Below are positions 1 through 7,835 of a stretch of 64,000 nt of DNA, piece after piece. Numbering within the stretch: the stretch's first letter is position 1; every line of letters starts with the position of its first letter. The notes below the pieces were generated by a model, which saw only the letters and a program-made list of their open reading frames with translations, was not told the DNA's origin and made no database searches. The translations under genes and the position numbers were made by a program. This stretch comes from CAYMUB01 sp964393545 (GTDB lineage: Bacteria; Patescibacteriota; Microgenomatia; Daviesbacterales; UBA10151). The stretch is taken from the NCBI GenBank assembly GCA_964393545.1, contig CAYMUB010000059.1, forward strand, positions 1 to 64,000, written 5' to 3'.

Positions 1-128
1 TAAAAACAGATTATGGTCTTCAGCCAAACTACACAATTTTTGGAGCTGTTATTTCCGGGATGGATATTGTGGAAAAAATAGCTCCAGGAGATGTGATGCA
101 AAAAGTAGTGATTCAAAACCTTCAATAG
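1..128 (+). CDS. Cyclophilin-type peptidyl-prolyl isomerase, C-terminal fragment
   Basis: The window opens inside a reading frame whose first full codon is at base 3 and which stops with TAG at 126-128. The peptide reads KTDYGLQPNYTIFGAVISGM and continues into DIVEKIAPGD. This matches the C-terminal end of cyclophilin PPIases, where a YTIFG-x-V-x-x-GMDVVDKI segment followed by GD forms the last beta strand and helix. Such enzymes isomerise prolyl peptide bonds during protein folding and in this lineage are often exported. Only about 41 residues are visible, so signal peptide and active-site residues cannot be judged. The family call is firm for such a short piece; the localisation is unknown. 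Confidence 0.8.
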   Translation, partial: KTDYGLQPNYTIFGAVISGMDIVEKIAPGDVMQKVVIQNLQ

Positions 129-143
129 TGAGCGCAGTCGAAC

Positions 144-192
144 TATACAATATCTTGTATATTGACACTTTATTATATCAATATGTTATGGT
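144..192 (+). promoter_or_regulatory. nrdR-nrdJ promoter with two NrdR-box-like sites
   Basis: An inverted repeat, TATACAA-TATC-TTGTATA, lies at 144-161. Its core 16-mer at 145-160 matches my recollection of the NrdR-box consensus (ACACWATATATWGTGT) at 13 of 16 positions. A weaker 10-of-16 match starts at 176, exactly 31 bases downstream, which is the three-helical-turn spacing known for paired NrdR boxes. A TTGACA -35 box (162-167) lies between them. A TGn-extended -10 candidate (TATGGT, 187-192) overlaps the second site. This geometry fits repression of the operon by its own first gene product. Match counts were made by eye. Confidence 0.6.
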
Positions 193-204
193 ATATTAGG
201 AATT

Positions 205-645
205 GTGAAATGTCCATTTTGTTCAAGCAGTTTATTAAAAGTTGTTGATAAAAGATCAGTTGACAGCCGGGGGGAGATCAGGCGGAGACGTGAGTGTTTA
301 AAGTGTGGTAAACGTTTTACTACTTATGAAACTTTGGCTAAAGTTGAGGTTTTAGTCATTAAAAAGGATGGCAGAAGACAGCCTTTTGACAGGGAAAAGA
401 TGGAGAGAGGATTGATCAGAGCTTTGGAGAAAAGGCCGGGGATTGACAAAGTATCTTTGATACTTGATAGAATAGAGGGCCGCATTCGGGGTAAGAGGTT
501 ACAGGAAATACCATCACAGCAGTTAGGTAAATGGATGCTTTCTGAACTGAAAAAATTGGATCCAATTGCATACTTAAGGTTTGCCAGTGTATACAGGACC
601 TTTTCTGATCCAAAGGATTTTAAAAGGGAAATAGAAACTCTATGA
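205..645 (+). CDS. nrdR: NrdR, ribonucleotide reductase transcriptional repressor
   Basis: A 146-residue protein starting at GTG. It begins MKCPFC and has a four-cysteine zinc ribbon (CPFC at residues 3-6, CLKCGKRF near 31-38), then an ATP-cone domain that starts at about residue 48 (VLVIKKDGRRQPFD). This is the normal NrdR architecture and length (about 150). NrdR binds ATP/dATP through the cone and represses ribonucleotide reductase genes. Its stop codon overlaps the nrdJ start by four bases (ATGA), so the two are translationally coupled. Box-like sites upstream suggest autoregulation. The start is only about a dozen bases after the likely -10 box, so the mRNA leader must be very short. Confidence 0.95.
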   Translation: MKCPFCSSSLLKVVDKRSVDSRGEIRRRRECLKCGKRFTTYETLAKVEVLVIKKDGRRQPFDREKMERGLIRALEKRPGIDKVSLILDRIEGRIRGKRLQEIPSQQLGKWMLSELKKLDPIAYLRFASVYRTFSDPKDFKREIETL

Positions 646-3600
646 AAATAACTAAACAGAATAATCCAATATTACAAACAGTCACCCTTCCAAGAACAAA
701 TGGTAAAAAGATCAATGGTGAGGTAAAGACTAATGGTCATGACAAAAATTCACGTACTTTTGAAACCAGGTTTATCCCAAGATATAAAAAAATACCAGAA
801 CTGCCTCAAGGTTTACCTGAACCTACTTTTTCTGAGTCTTCGAACAAGATTTTAAAAGAAAGATATTTATTAAAAGGGGGGAATTTAGAGGTTGTTGAAA
901 CAGTTTCAGAAAGATTTTGGCATATAGCTTTTGACATTGCCTCAGGTGATATGGATTTTGGGGCAACCCCAAAAAAGGTAGAAGAAAAAGCTATGGAATT
1001 TTATTCCATGATGGTTAGACAAGAGTTTCTACCCAATTCCCCAACTATTATGAATGCCGGCAAGCAAAATGGTTTGCAATATTCAGCTTGTTTTGTATTG
1101 CCTGTTGGAGATTCTTTACCTGAAATTTTTGATTCTGTAAAATATGCAGCTTTAATTCATCAAACAGGGGGAGGAACTGGTTTTGCATTTTCCAGACTTA
1201 GGCCAGCAGGTTCTAGAGTTCATACCACAGGTGGGGTAGCTTCTGGTCCAGTGTCTTTTTTAAGAGTTTTTAATGCTGCCACAGAGTCTATTAAACAAGG
1301 TGGTACAAGACGTGGTGCTAATATGGGAATTTTAAGAATAGATCACCCGGATATTTTAGAGTTTATTAGGTGTAAAGCAGAACTGGATGATTTAAATAAA
1401 CCAGTATATGAAAGAGTTGCCCCGCTTTTACCTGATGAGATGTCCAGAAAATATTTCAAAACAGTGCTTTTGGACAAACAAATTTCCAATTTTAATATTT
1501 CCTGTGCTGTCACAGAAAAGTTTATGGAAGCTTTAGAAAAAGAAGAGGATTATGATTTGATTGACCCACATGATGGAGTTGTAGTTGGTAAATTAAATGC
1601 CAAGGCAGTTTTTGATGAAATTATACAAAGAGCCTGGTCAACCGGTGATCCAGGATTAATCTTTATTGATAGAATTAATAACTCCCCTGCCAATCCAGTA
1701 CCTAGTTTAGAGCATATTGAAGCCACAAACCCGTGTGTGACAGGAGAGACATTAGTTGCTACAGAAGGCGGTTGGAAAAGAGCAGATGAGATAAAAGCAG
1801 GGGAACGAATAAGCACAGTGTTAGGAAGTGGTTTAGTGAAGAAAGTTGAAGTTTATGAAGATCGTCAAGTCTATCGGGTAAAATTTTCTGATGGTGCAGA
1901 AGTGAGAGCAACAGCAGTCCATCAGTTCCATGCAATCGTACACGAAGACAGAGCAAAGAACTCTGCCAATAAGAAATTTGCCCCCCTTAGACTCGATCAG
2001 TTGAAGGTAGGAGATATGGTAAGGGTTGCACCAGCTTTAATGCCAGATAAACCTGTATTAGATTTACCAGATGGCTGGAGTGAAAAAGATTATGGATTTT
2101 TCATAGGAGTCCTGATAGGTGATGGGTGTATTACTGAAACATCTATCAGAAGGAATGTAGTTAAGGTGGCTGTTAATACAAATGAAAAAGAATGGGTAGA
2201 GATTATAAGAAATATTTTACAAAAAGCAGGATCAAAATTTGTTAATCTTGATGCAAGTGAAGGTTTGTCAGCTAATTTAACAGTACAGAATGGAGGAGGT
2301 GCTGCTTTTCTAGTTAAACAGTCCTATGTTAAACCTGGGTATTCCTTTGAGAAAAGGATTCCTTTGGAGTACCAACAAACTAATAGACAGTTTCTAAGTG
2401 GTCTTTTAGATGGGTTATTTAGCACAGATGGTAATGTTAATTTGACAAGTACTCACCCATTCCTAAGACTTAAAACTACTAGTAAGCAGTTAGCCTTAGA
2501 TATACGAAGAATCCTGCTAATGTTTGGTATTCATGGTCGGGTTGTGACAATTGGTAAAGTTAAAGATGGTCATATCGGAGAAAGAATTATTATTTCAAGA
2601 CATCAGCAATATGAAGTTATAATTTCTGGGGCTAGTATGAAGACGTTTGTTCAAAATATTACTCTTTCCCATCCAGATAAACAAAAAAGATTACGTGATG
2701 CTCAACTACTATTTGCCCTAACAGGGAATACATGGCTTACTCAAATAGTTTCTATTAAACAGGAAGGTATAGAAAAAGTTTATGATTTATATGAACCAAT
2801 TTCAGATACTTGGAATACAGAGGGTATCATAAGTCGTGGATGTGGGGAGCAACCCCTGGCACCCTGGGATGCATGTAACCTCGGCTCTATAAATTTAGGC
2901 AAATTTGTTTTAGCTGATGGTTTAGATGTGGATTGGGAGGGTTTGAAGAAAACCACCAGAAAGGCAGTACACTTTTTGGATAATGTGGTGCAAACAAACC
3001 CTTATACTTTAAAACAAATTTTCGATGAGGTCAGAAACAACAGAAGAATTGGCTTAGGAGTAATGGGTTGGGCTGATATGTTGTTTAAATTAAAAGTTGC
3101 CTACAATTCTGATCAAGCTTTGGAACTGGCTGAGAAAGTAATGAAATTTATTAATGAAGAAGGTCATCAGATGTCAGAAGAATTGGCTGTTCAGAGAGGT
3201 CCTTTCCCAAACTGGGCAAATTCAATTTATGCTGAGAAAAACTCTTCTGCTTTCAAAGAAAGACCTACAACTTTGGCTTATGGTTCTGCTAAACCAATTA
3301 GAAATTCCACTGTCACAACAATTGCTCCAACTGGCACAATTTCTATTATTGGTGATTGTTCATCCGGAATTGAGCCAGTCTTTGCTTTAGCTTATATCCA
3401 CAAGGCCAAAGCTGCAGGTGATCAGTATAGAACTTTAACTATTGCTAATAAAACCTTTACTGAAATTGCCAAAAGAGAAAGATTTTATTCTGATGATTTA
3501 GCTCAAAAAGTAATGGAAAATGGTTCTGTAAAGGGCTTGACTGATGTGCCACAGCAGTGGCAGGATGTTTTTATCACAGCCCCAGAGATTGATCCAGTCA

Positions 3601-4385
3601 CACATGTCAAAATGCAATCAGCTTTTCAAAAATATACAGATAATGGAGTCTCAAAAACTATTAATCTACCAAATTCAGCAACCGAAGGTGATGTTAGAAC
3701 TGCTTATTTAATGGCTTATCAAACAGGCTGTGACGGAATTACTATCTATAGAGATGGTTCTAAATCAGTCCAGGTTTTGAATGTTTCATCAACCCTAAAA
3801 GATGAAAAAAAGGAAGAAGCAGCTGTTCCGGTTGCTGAGCGACCAATGATTTTAAGAGGTTATACTTACAAAGTCTCAACACCAGTTGGAGAAGCATTTA
3901 TTACTATTAACAGAGATGAGCAGGATCAACCATTTGAAGTATTTGTGACAGTAGGTAGAGCAGGCATGCACACTATGGCTGATGCTGAAGCTATGGGAAG
4001 ATTAGTATCTTTATCTTTAAGACTGGCCAGAGGGACTAAAGAAACAGACCCCAAAGCTGTAGCTGCAAAAATTGTGGGACAACTAAAAGGTATTGGGGGA
4101 GCATCATCGGTAGGGTTTGGTAAAAATAGAGTGATGAGTTTGGCAGATGCAATAGCCAAGGTTTTAGCAGAAGATTTAGCTCAAACTCCAAATAATTCTT
4201 CTGTTGAAACTTTGCCACTTAATTTAACTATTTCTGAGCCAGTGGTAAATACTGGGATAGATGATGTAGTGATGTCTGCCTCTACCCGTTCCCAAGCAGA
4301 TCTTTGTCCGGAGTGTGGTTCATTTTCTTTTGTTATGGAAGAAGGCTGCAAAAAGTGTCATAGCTGTGGTTACAGCATGTGCTAA
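642..4385 (+). CDS. nrdJ: Adenosylcobalamin-dependent (class II) ribonucleoside-diphosphate reductase, intein-containing
   Basis: 1247 residues, about 878 without the intein (residues 365-733). The enzyme reduces ribonucleotides to deoxyribonucleotides with a thiyl radical made from adenosylcobalamin. Seen: SACFVLP near residue 150 (first redox Cys); ATNP followed, across the intein, by CGEQPLAPWDAC, giving the radical Cys734 and the redox partner Cys745, 11 apart as in known class II enzymes; a TSCPD-type domain at about 1085-1155 (EVFVTVGRAG, GQLKGIGG); and a C-terminal zinc-ribbon-like tail (CPECG near 1222, CHSCGYSMC at the end) that relays electrons. No small subunit gene is nearby, as expected for class II. 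It is coupled to nrdR upstream. The adenosyltransferase gene 400 bases downstream fits the cofactor need. Confidence 0.95.
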   Translation: MKITKQNNPILQTVTLPRTNGKKINGEVKTNGHDKNSRTFETRFIPRYKKIPELPQGLPEPTFSESSNKILKERYLLKGGNLEVVETVSERFWHIAFDIASGDMDFGATPKKVEEKAMEFYSMMVRQEFLPNSPTIMNAGKQNGLQYSACFVLPVGDSLPEIFDSVKYAALIHQTGGGTGFAFSRLRPAGSRVHTTGGVASGPVSFLRVFNAATESIKQGGTRRGANMGILRIDHPDILEFIRCKAELDDLNKPVYERVAPLLPDEMSRKYFKTVLLDKQISNFNISCAVTEKFMEALEKEEDYDLIDPHDGVVVGKLNAKAVFDEIIQRAWSTGDPGLIFIDRINNSPANPVPSLEHIEATNPCVTGETLVATEGGWKRADEIKAGERISTVLGSGLVKKVEVYEDRQVYRVKFSDGAEVRATAVHQFHAIVHEDRAKNSANKKFAPLRLDQLKVGDMVRVAPALMPDKPVLDLPDGWSEKDYGFFIGVLIGDGCITETSIRRNVVKVAVNTNEKEWVEIIRNILQKAGSKFVNLDASEGLSANLTVQNGGGAAFLVKQSYVKPGYSFEKRIPLEYQQTNRQFLSGLLDGLFSTDGNVNLTSTHPFLRLKTTSKQLALDIRRILLMFGIHGRVVTIGKVKDGHIGERIIISRHQQYEVIISGASMKTFVQNITLSHPDKQKRLRDAQLLFALTGNTWLTQIVSIKQEGIEKVYDLYEPISDTWNTEGIISRGCGEQPLAPWDACNLGSINLGKFVLADGLDVDWEGLKKTTRKAVHFLDNVVQTNPYTLKQIFDEVRNNRRIGLGVMGWADMLFKLKVAYNSDQALELAEKVMKFINEEGHQMSEELAVQRGPFPNWANSIYAEKNSSAFKERPTTLAYGSAKPIRNSTVTTIAPTGTISIIGDCSSGIEPVFALAYIHKAKAAGDQYRTLTIANKTFTEIAKRERFYSDDLAQKVMENGSVKGLTDVPQQWQDVFITAPEIDPVTHVKMQSAFQKYTDNGVSKTINLPNSATEGDVRTAYLMAYQTGCDGITIYRDGSKSVQVLNVSSTLKDEKKEEAAVPVAERPMILRGYTYKVSTPVGEAFITINRDEQDQPFEVFVTVGRAGMHTMADAEAMGRLVSLSLRLARGTKETDPKAVAAKIVGQLKGIGGASSVGFGKNRVMSLADAIAKVLAEDLAQTPNNSSVETLPLNLTISEPVVNTGIDDVVMSASTRSQADLCPECGSFSFVMEEGCKKCHSCGYSMC
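1734..2840 (+). mobile_element. Intein with LAGLIDADG homing endonuclease inside nrdJ
   Basis: Residues 365-733 of NrdJ interrupt the conserved NPCGEQPL motif. The insert begins CVTGETLVATEGGWK (intein block A). It has two LAGLIDADG-type helices, FFIGVLIGDG and FLSGLLDGLFSTDG, and ends VYDLYEP...EGIISRG before the +1 cysteine. The insertion point is the catalytic thiyl cysteine, a typical invasion site because it cannot be deleted imprecisely. The C-terminal dipeptide is Arg-Gly where almost all inteins have His-Asn, and Asn cyclisation is the usual last splicing step. The intein may splice by a variant route, splice poorly or be dead. The extein reading frame is intact throughout. Confidence 0.9.
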
Positions 4386-4386
4386 G

Positions 4387-4395
4387 AAAGGAGGA
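4387..4395 (+). promoter_or_regulatory. Consensus Shine-Dalgarno for the micro-ORF at 4403
   Basis: AAAGGAGGA lies seven bases before the ATG of a ten-codon frame, immediately after the nrdJ stop. It is the best match to the anti-SD that I noticed in the window, where most other starts have no SD or a weak one. It argues that the tiny frame is really translated. Confidence 0.7.
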
Positions 4396-4402
4396 TAAAA
4401 AA

Positions 4403-4435
4403 ATGGGAGATGGATGTGGTGGTGGTTGCAGTTAA
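4403..4435 (+). CDS. Ten-residue Cys/Gly micropeptide MGDGCGGGCS
   Basis: ATG at 4403, TAA at 4433-4435, product MGDGCGGGCS. It starts 17 bases after the nrdJ stop behind a consensus SD, so it is probably co-translated with the reductase. Its composition is extreme: five Gly, two Cys in a CxxxC arrangement, one Asp and one Ser. I do not recognise a family. Possible roles are a small thiol or metal-binding peptide linked to NrdJ, whose own tail ends in a Cys-rich motif, a peptide that is later modified, or a translational leader with no product function. The sequence shows only the start signal, the frame and the Cys pattern; function is open. Confidence 0.5.
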   Translation: MGDGCGGGCS

Positions 4436-4440
4436 ATATA

Positions 4441-4469
4441 TTGACTTCTATAAATTATCTTGATATAAA
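4441..4469 (+). promoter_or_regulatory. Promoter of the 4476 gene, leaderless arrangement
   Basis: TTGACT (4441-4446), 17-base spacer, TATAAA (4464-4469). The ATG at 4476 lies six bases after the -10 box, where transcription itself should begin, so the transcript is predicted to be leaderless. Confidence 0.65.
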
Positions 4470-4475
4470 TCCAGT

Positions 4476-4760
4476 ATGGCCATTGAAGAGATAGAGAGTA
4501 GGGGTGTCCGACTTACATTTATTCCCAAAGGTACAAGACCTTTTTCTAGAGGGATTCTTCGCAGAAACCCGGATTTTTTCGGTGATATACTTGTAGTTAC
4601 TGAAAGGGGTTTTGATAGACCGGCTCTCGAATATGTTGCTGGTAAATATGGTAAATCTACTTTTGAAGTAGAACAAGCATTGATTCGGATGGTACATACT
4701 ACCAGAATTCATAATAGAAAAGTGATAGATTCAGGTATTAGAGAAGCTTTACTTAGATAA
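4476..4760 (+). CDS. Small hypothetical protein, 94 residues
   Basis: A 94-residue basic protein of unknown family, with a beta-rich first half (GVRLTFIPKGTRPFSRGILRR) and a helical second half ending IDSGIREALLR. It has no signal peptide, membrane segment or cysteine. A well-formed -35/-10 promoter ends six bases before the ATG, which supports this frame over the overlapping 85-residue frame on the other strand. It sits between the ribonucleotide reductase operon and cobO, but its own promoter means it need not be functionally linked. I cannot assign a function. Confidence 0.6.
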   Translation: MAIEEIESRGVRLTFIPKGTRPFSRGILRRNPDFFGDILVVTERGFDRPALEYVAGKYGKSTFEVEQALIRMVHTTRIHNRKVIDSGIREALLR

Positions 4761-4797
4761 AGATATTTAGTAAATACTCCTTTGTTAAAAAAAGCTC

Positions 4798-5331
4798 ATG
4801 AACCAAGAAAAAGGGTTAGTTATTTTATATACTGGTGAAGGGAAGGGGAAGACAACAGCTGCTTTGGGACTTGTTTTAAGAGCCTCAGGATATAATAAAA
4901 AATGTTTAATTGTTCAATTTGGGAAAGCCTGGTTTACTGGGGAATTAGTAGGGATTAAAAAATTGGGTCCTAATATAAAAATTATCCAAGGAGGTAAGGG
5001 GTTTTTAGATATTTTAGGCAGTAAAGTATCTTTATCAGAACACAAAAAAGCAGCCAATGAAGCTTATGACATATTATATAAAGAAGTAATATCTGGAAAC
5101 TGGGATATAGTGGTGGCTGATGAAATTGTGGGAGCAGTATCCTCAAAAGTCTTATCTCTTACCAAAGTATTAAAGCTTGTTAGGGAAAAAGATGCTACAA
5201 TGGATTTAGTGCTAACAGGTCATAATGTTTCAAACCAGTTGATAGATATAGCAGATCTTGTAACAGAAATGAAAGAGGTTAAACACCCTTTTCAAAAAGG
5301 AATTCTAGCTAAAAAGGGTATTGACTTTTAG
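4798..5331 (+). CDS. cobO: Cob(I)alamin / cob(I)yrinic acid a,c-diamide adenosyltransferase
   Basis: 177 residues of the CobA/CobO/BtuR family, which transfers the 5'-deoxyadenosyl group of ATP to reduced corrinoids to make adenosylcobalamin. Seen: the N-terminal P-loop YTGEGKGKTTAALG (residues 11-24), the GGKGF element near 62-66 (RGxGF in many relatives), the Walker-B-like VVADEIVGAV and the TGHN segment near the C-terminus. Its position just after nrdJ suggests that it supplies the coenzyme for that reductase from salvaged corrinoid. No corrin-ring biosynthesis genes are seen here. Length is near the family norm (about 170-200). Confidence 0.9.
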   Translation: MNQEKGLVILYTGEGKGKTTAALGLVLRASGYNKKCLIVQFGKAWFTGELVGIKKLGPNIKIIQGGKGFLDILGSKVSLSEHKKAANEAYDILYKEVISGNWDIVVADEIVGAVSSKVLSLTKVLKLVREKDATMDLVLTGHNVSNQLIDIADLVTEMKEVKHPFQKGILAKKGIDF

Positions 5332-5349
5332 CACTCATCATTTTATACT
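5321..5349 (+). promoter_or_regulatory. lon promoter
   Basis: TTGACT (5321-5326), 17-base spacer, TATACT (5344-5349). The -35 box lies in the last codons of cobO, and the lon ATG (5359) is nine bases after the -10 box, giving a leader of zero to three bases. Confidence 0.65.
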
Positions 5350-5358
5350 GCTAATGAT

Positions 5359-7773
5359 ATGGCTGATTTTATGAAACCCAGCATTACATCCCCAATAGCT
5401 TTAAAGCCTACTATGCCGGTTGGTCCTTTGCGGGACACTGTTATTTTTCCTGGTAACTCAGTTCCTATAATCTCCGGCAGACCAAAATCCAAAGCTGCTC
5501 TGGATTTGGCCTGGAACAGCGATAAATTAATTGTTTTTGTGACTCAAAAAAATTCCCGGATTGAAGACCCCACAGATAAAGATTTATATAAGGTAGGAAC
5601 TGTTTGTTTAATAAGAAGGGTGGTTAAAAATCCTGAGGGAGAGTATACCTTGCAAGCAGAAGGATTATCCAGAGTATTTTTAAAAAACTTTACAAAAACA
5701 GAACCTTATTTAGAAGCAGAAATTGAAGAAATTCCAGAGCTTTATGAAAGATCAGATCAAACAGAAGCCTTAATCAGAACAGTTAGAGAACAGGTCAAAA
5801 GATTTTTAGAATTAGGTGGAAATCCTTTCTTTGACCAGACAAATTTTGCCAACTGGTCACTTTTTACCTACAGTGATGATCCAAATCAATTAGTCAATTC
5901 TGTTGTTCAATCCATAGATTTTAAAACTATAGACAAACAACAAATTCTGGAAATGGTATCTGCCCAGGAAAGACTGCAAAGATTATCTGAACTGTTAGCC
6001 AAAGAAATCAGAATCATGGAAATTTCCCAAAAAATTTCCTCTCAAACCCAGGAAAGAGTTTCCAAAATTACCAAAGAAGCCATTTTGAAAGAGCAGATGA
6101 AGAGTATTGAAGAGGAATTGGGTGGAGGAGATAGTGAGCATCAGGAAATCCATGAATTTGAATTAAAAATCAAAAAAGCTGGCATGCCAAAGGAGGTTTT
6201 GGAAAAAGCCAAAAAAGAACTTTCCAGACTGGCTAAGATGTCCTCATATAATCCAGAAGCTGGGTATATTAGAAATTATTTGGAATGGTTAACAGATTTG
6301 CCCTGGATGCTTATAAAAAATGGCAAAATAGATTTGAAAAAATCTGAGGAGATTTTAGATGAAGATCATTATGGACTAAAAAAAGTTAAAGAAAGAATTA
6401 TAGAATATTTGGCAGTTCATAAATTATCAGGTAAAATGAGGGGGCCAATTCTTTGTTTTGTGGGTCCTCCTGGTGTTGGTAAAACCTCAATTGGTAAATC
6501 AATAGCCAGAGCACTGGGCAGAAAATTTGTCAAAATTTCTCTAGGAGGAATTAGGGATGAGGCAGAAATTAGAGGTCACAGAAGGACTTATGTTGGATCA
6601 ATGCCTGGAAGAATCATCCAGGGTATTAAGCAAGCTGGTACCAAAAATCCAGTTTTTATGTTGGATGAAATTGATAAAATTGGAGCAGATTATAGAGGTG
6701 ATCCATCTGCAGCTTTGCTTGAAGCATTAGATCCTGAACAAAATGAAGGATTTTCTGATCATTACTTAGAAGTGCCATTTGATTTGTCAAATGTGATGTT
6801 TATCACAACTGCTAATATTTTGGACACTATTCCTCCTGCTTTAAAGGATAGGTTAGAGGTGATCCGTTATGCTGGTTATACTGAGGATGAAAAGTTTCAC
6901 ATTGCCAAAAACTTTTTACTCCCCAAACAAATTCCAAACCATGGCTTAAATGCAAATCAAATAGAATTTGAAGATGAAGCAATTAAAAGAGTAATCAGAG
7001 GATATACCAGGGAGGCAGGGGTTAGAAATTTAGAAAGGGAGTTATCTACAGTTATTAGAAAAGTAGCCAGAAAAGTAGCAGAAGGGAATTTAAGTAAATT
7101 TATTATCAAGTCAGAAGATATTCATGGATTCTTAGGTCCAATCAAATTCCTGCCAATACTCGCTGAAAAACAGGATGAGATTGGGATGTCTACAGGTTTG
7201 TCTGTGACTGAGGCTGGTGGAGAAGTATTATTTATTGAGGTAACTTTGATGCCTGGTAAAGGAAGTTTGCTTTTAACTGGACAATTAGGGGATGTAATGA
7301 AAGAATCAGGTCAGGCTGCTATGTCATATGTAAGATCCCATTGGGCACCTTTAGGTTTACAGGAAAGATTTTTCCAAAAGATGGATGTTCACATTCATGT
7401 TCCAGAAGGAGCAACACCTAAAGATGGGCCTTCAGCTGGAATTGCTTTAACTTCTGCAATTATTTCTGCCTTTACCAAGATTCCAATTCACAAAGATGTA
7501 GCCATGACTGGTGAGGTAACCTTAAGAGGCAGAGTACTGGAAATTGGTGGATTAAAAGAAAAAGTTTTAGCAGCTCACAGAGCAGGGGTTAAAACTGTCA
7601 TAGCACCTGCAGATAATGAAAAAGATATGGAAGATATTCCAGACTTTGTCCAAAAAGATCTAAAGTTTCACTTTGTCAAACATATGGATGAGGTGCTAAA
7701 TGTAGCCTTAATCAGGCCTCCAAAACCCCAACAACACAAAGTTGTGCCAATCTCCCCAGCCTATGTAGCTTAA
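5359..7773 (+). CDS. lon: ATP-dependent Lon protease
   Basis: 804 residues, normal for LonA. Lon degrades misfolded and regulatory proteins in the cytoplasm as a hexamer. Domain order: an N-terminal substrate domain (about 20-215, beginning PVGPLRDTVIFPGN), a coiled helical linker, an AAA+ module with P-loop GPPGVGKT near residue 369 and Walker B FMLDEIDK, then the S16 peptidase domain with Ser692 in PKDGPSAG and Lys735 in GLKEKVLAAHRAG. These are 43 residues apart, as in the E. coli Ser679/Lys722 dyad. No zinc-finger or membrane insert is present, so it is bacterial LonA rather than LonB. It has its own promoter. The exact start (5359, or the Met at 5371) is not certain. Confidence 0.97.
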   Translation: MADFMKPSITSPIALKPTMPVGPLRDTVIFPGNSVPIISGRPKSKAALDLAWNSDKLIVFVTQKNSRIEDPTDKDLYKVGTVCLIRRVVKNPEGEYTLQAEGLSRVFLKNFTKTEPYLEAEIEEIPELYERSDQTEALIRTVREQVKRFLELGGNPFFDQTNFANWSLFTYSDDPNQLVNSVVQSIDFKTIDKQQILEMVSAQERLQRLSELLAKEIRIMEISQKISSQTQERVSKITKEAILKEQMKSIEEELGGGDSEHQEIHEFELKIKKAGMPKEVLEKAKKELSRLAKMSSYNPEAGYIRNYLEWLTDLPWMLIKNGKIDLKKSEEILDEDHYGLKKVKERIIEYLAVHKLSGKMRGPILCFVGPPGVGKTSIGKSIARALGRKFVKISLGGIRDEAEIRGHRRTYVGSMPGRIIQGIKQAGTKNPVFMLDEIDKIGADYRGDPSAALLEALDPEQNEGFSDHYLEVPFDLSNVMFITTANILDTIPPALKDRLEVIRYAGYTEDEKFHIAKNFLLPKQIPNHGLNANQIEFEDEAIKRVIRGYTREAGVRNLERELSTVIRKVARKVAEGNLSKFIIKSEDIHGFLGPIKFLPILAEKQDEIGMSTGLSVTEAGGEVLFIEVTLMPGKGSLLLTGQLGDVMKESGQAAMSYVRSHWAPLGLQERFFQKMDVHIHVPEGATPKDGPSAGIALTSAIISAFTKIPIHKDVAMTGEVTLRGRVLEIGGLKEKVLAAHRAGVKTVIAPADNEKDMEDIPDFVQKDLKFHFVKHMDEVLNVALIRPPKPQQHKVVPISPAYVA

Positions 7774-7779
7774 GTCTAC

Positions 7780-7808
7780 TTGACTTATTTAGCTTCATAT
7801 TGTAAATT
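7780..7808 (+). promoter_or_regulatory. hppA promoter
   Basis: TTGACT (7780-7785), 17-base spacer, TAAATT (7803-7808) preceded directly by TG. The predicted leader is about 20 bases before the ATG at 7836. Confidence 0.5.
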
Positions 7809-7835
7809 CTAAGATACTGCTTTAGAAATATTTTC

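Noticed and set aside
642..4385. Reading nrdJ as two genes broken by a foreign insert
   Set aside because: The frame is continuous through block A, both LAGLIDADG motifs and the downstream active-site motif, so it is an in-frame intein rather than a disrupting element.
4455..4712. 85-residue minus-strand frame opposite the 4476 gene
   Set aside because: The plus-strand frame has a near-perfect promoter ending six bases before its ATG and a more protein-like composition.
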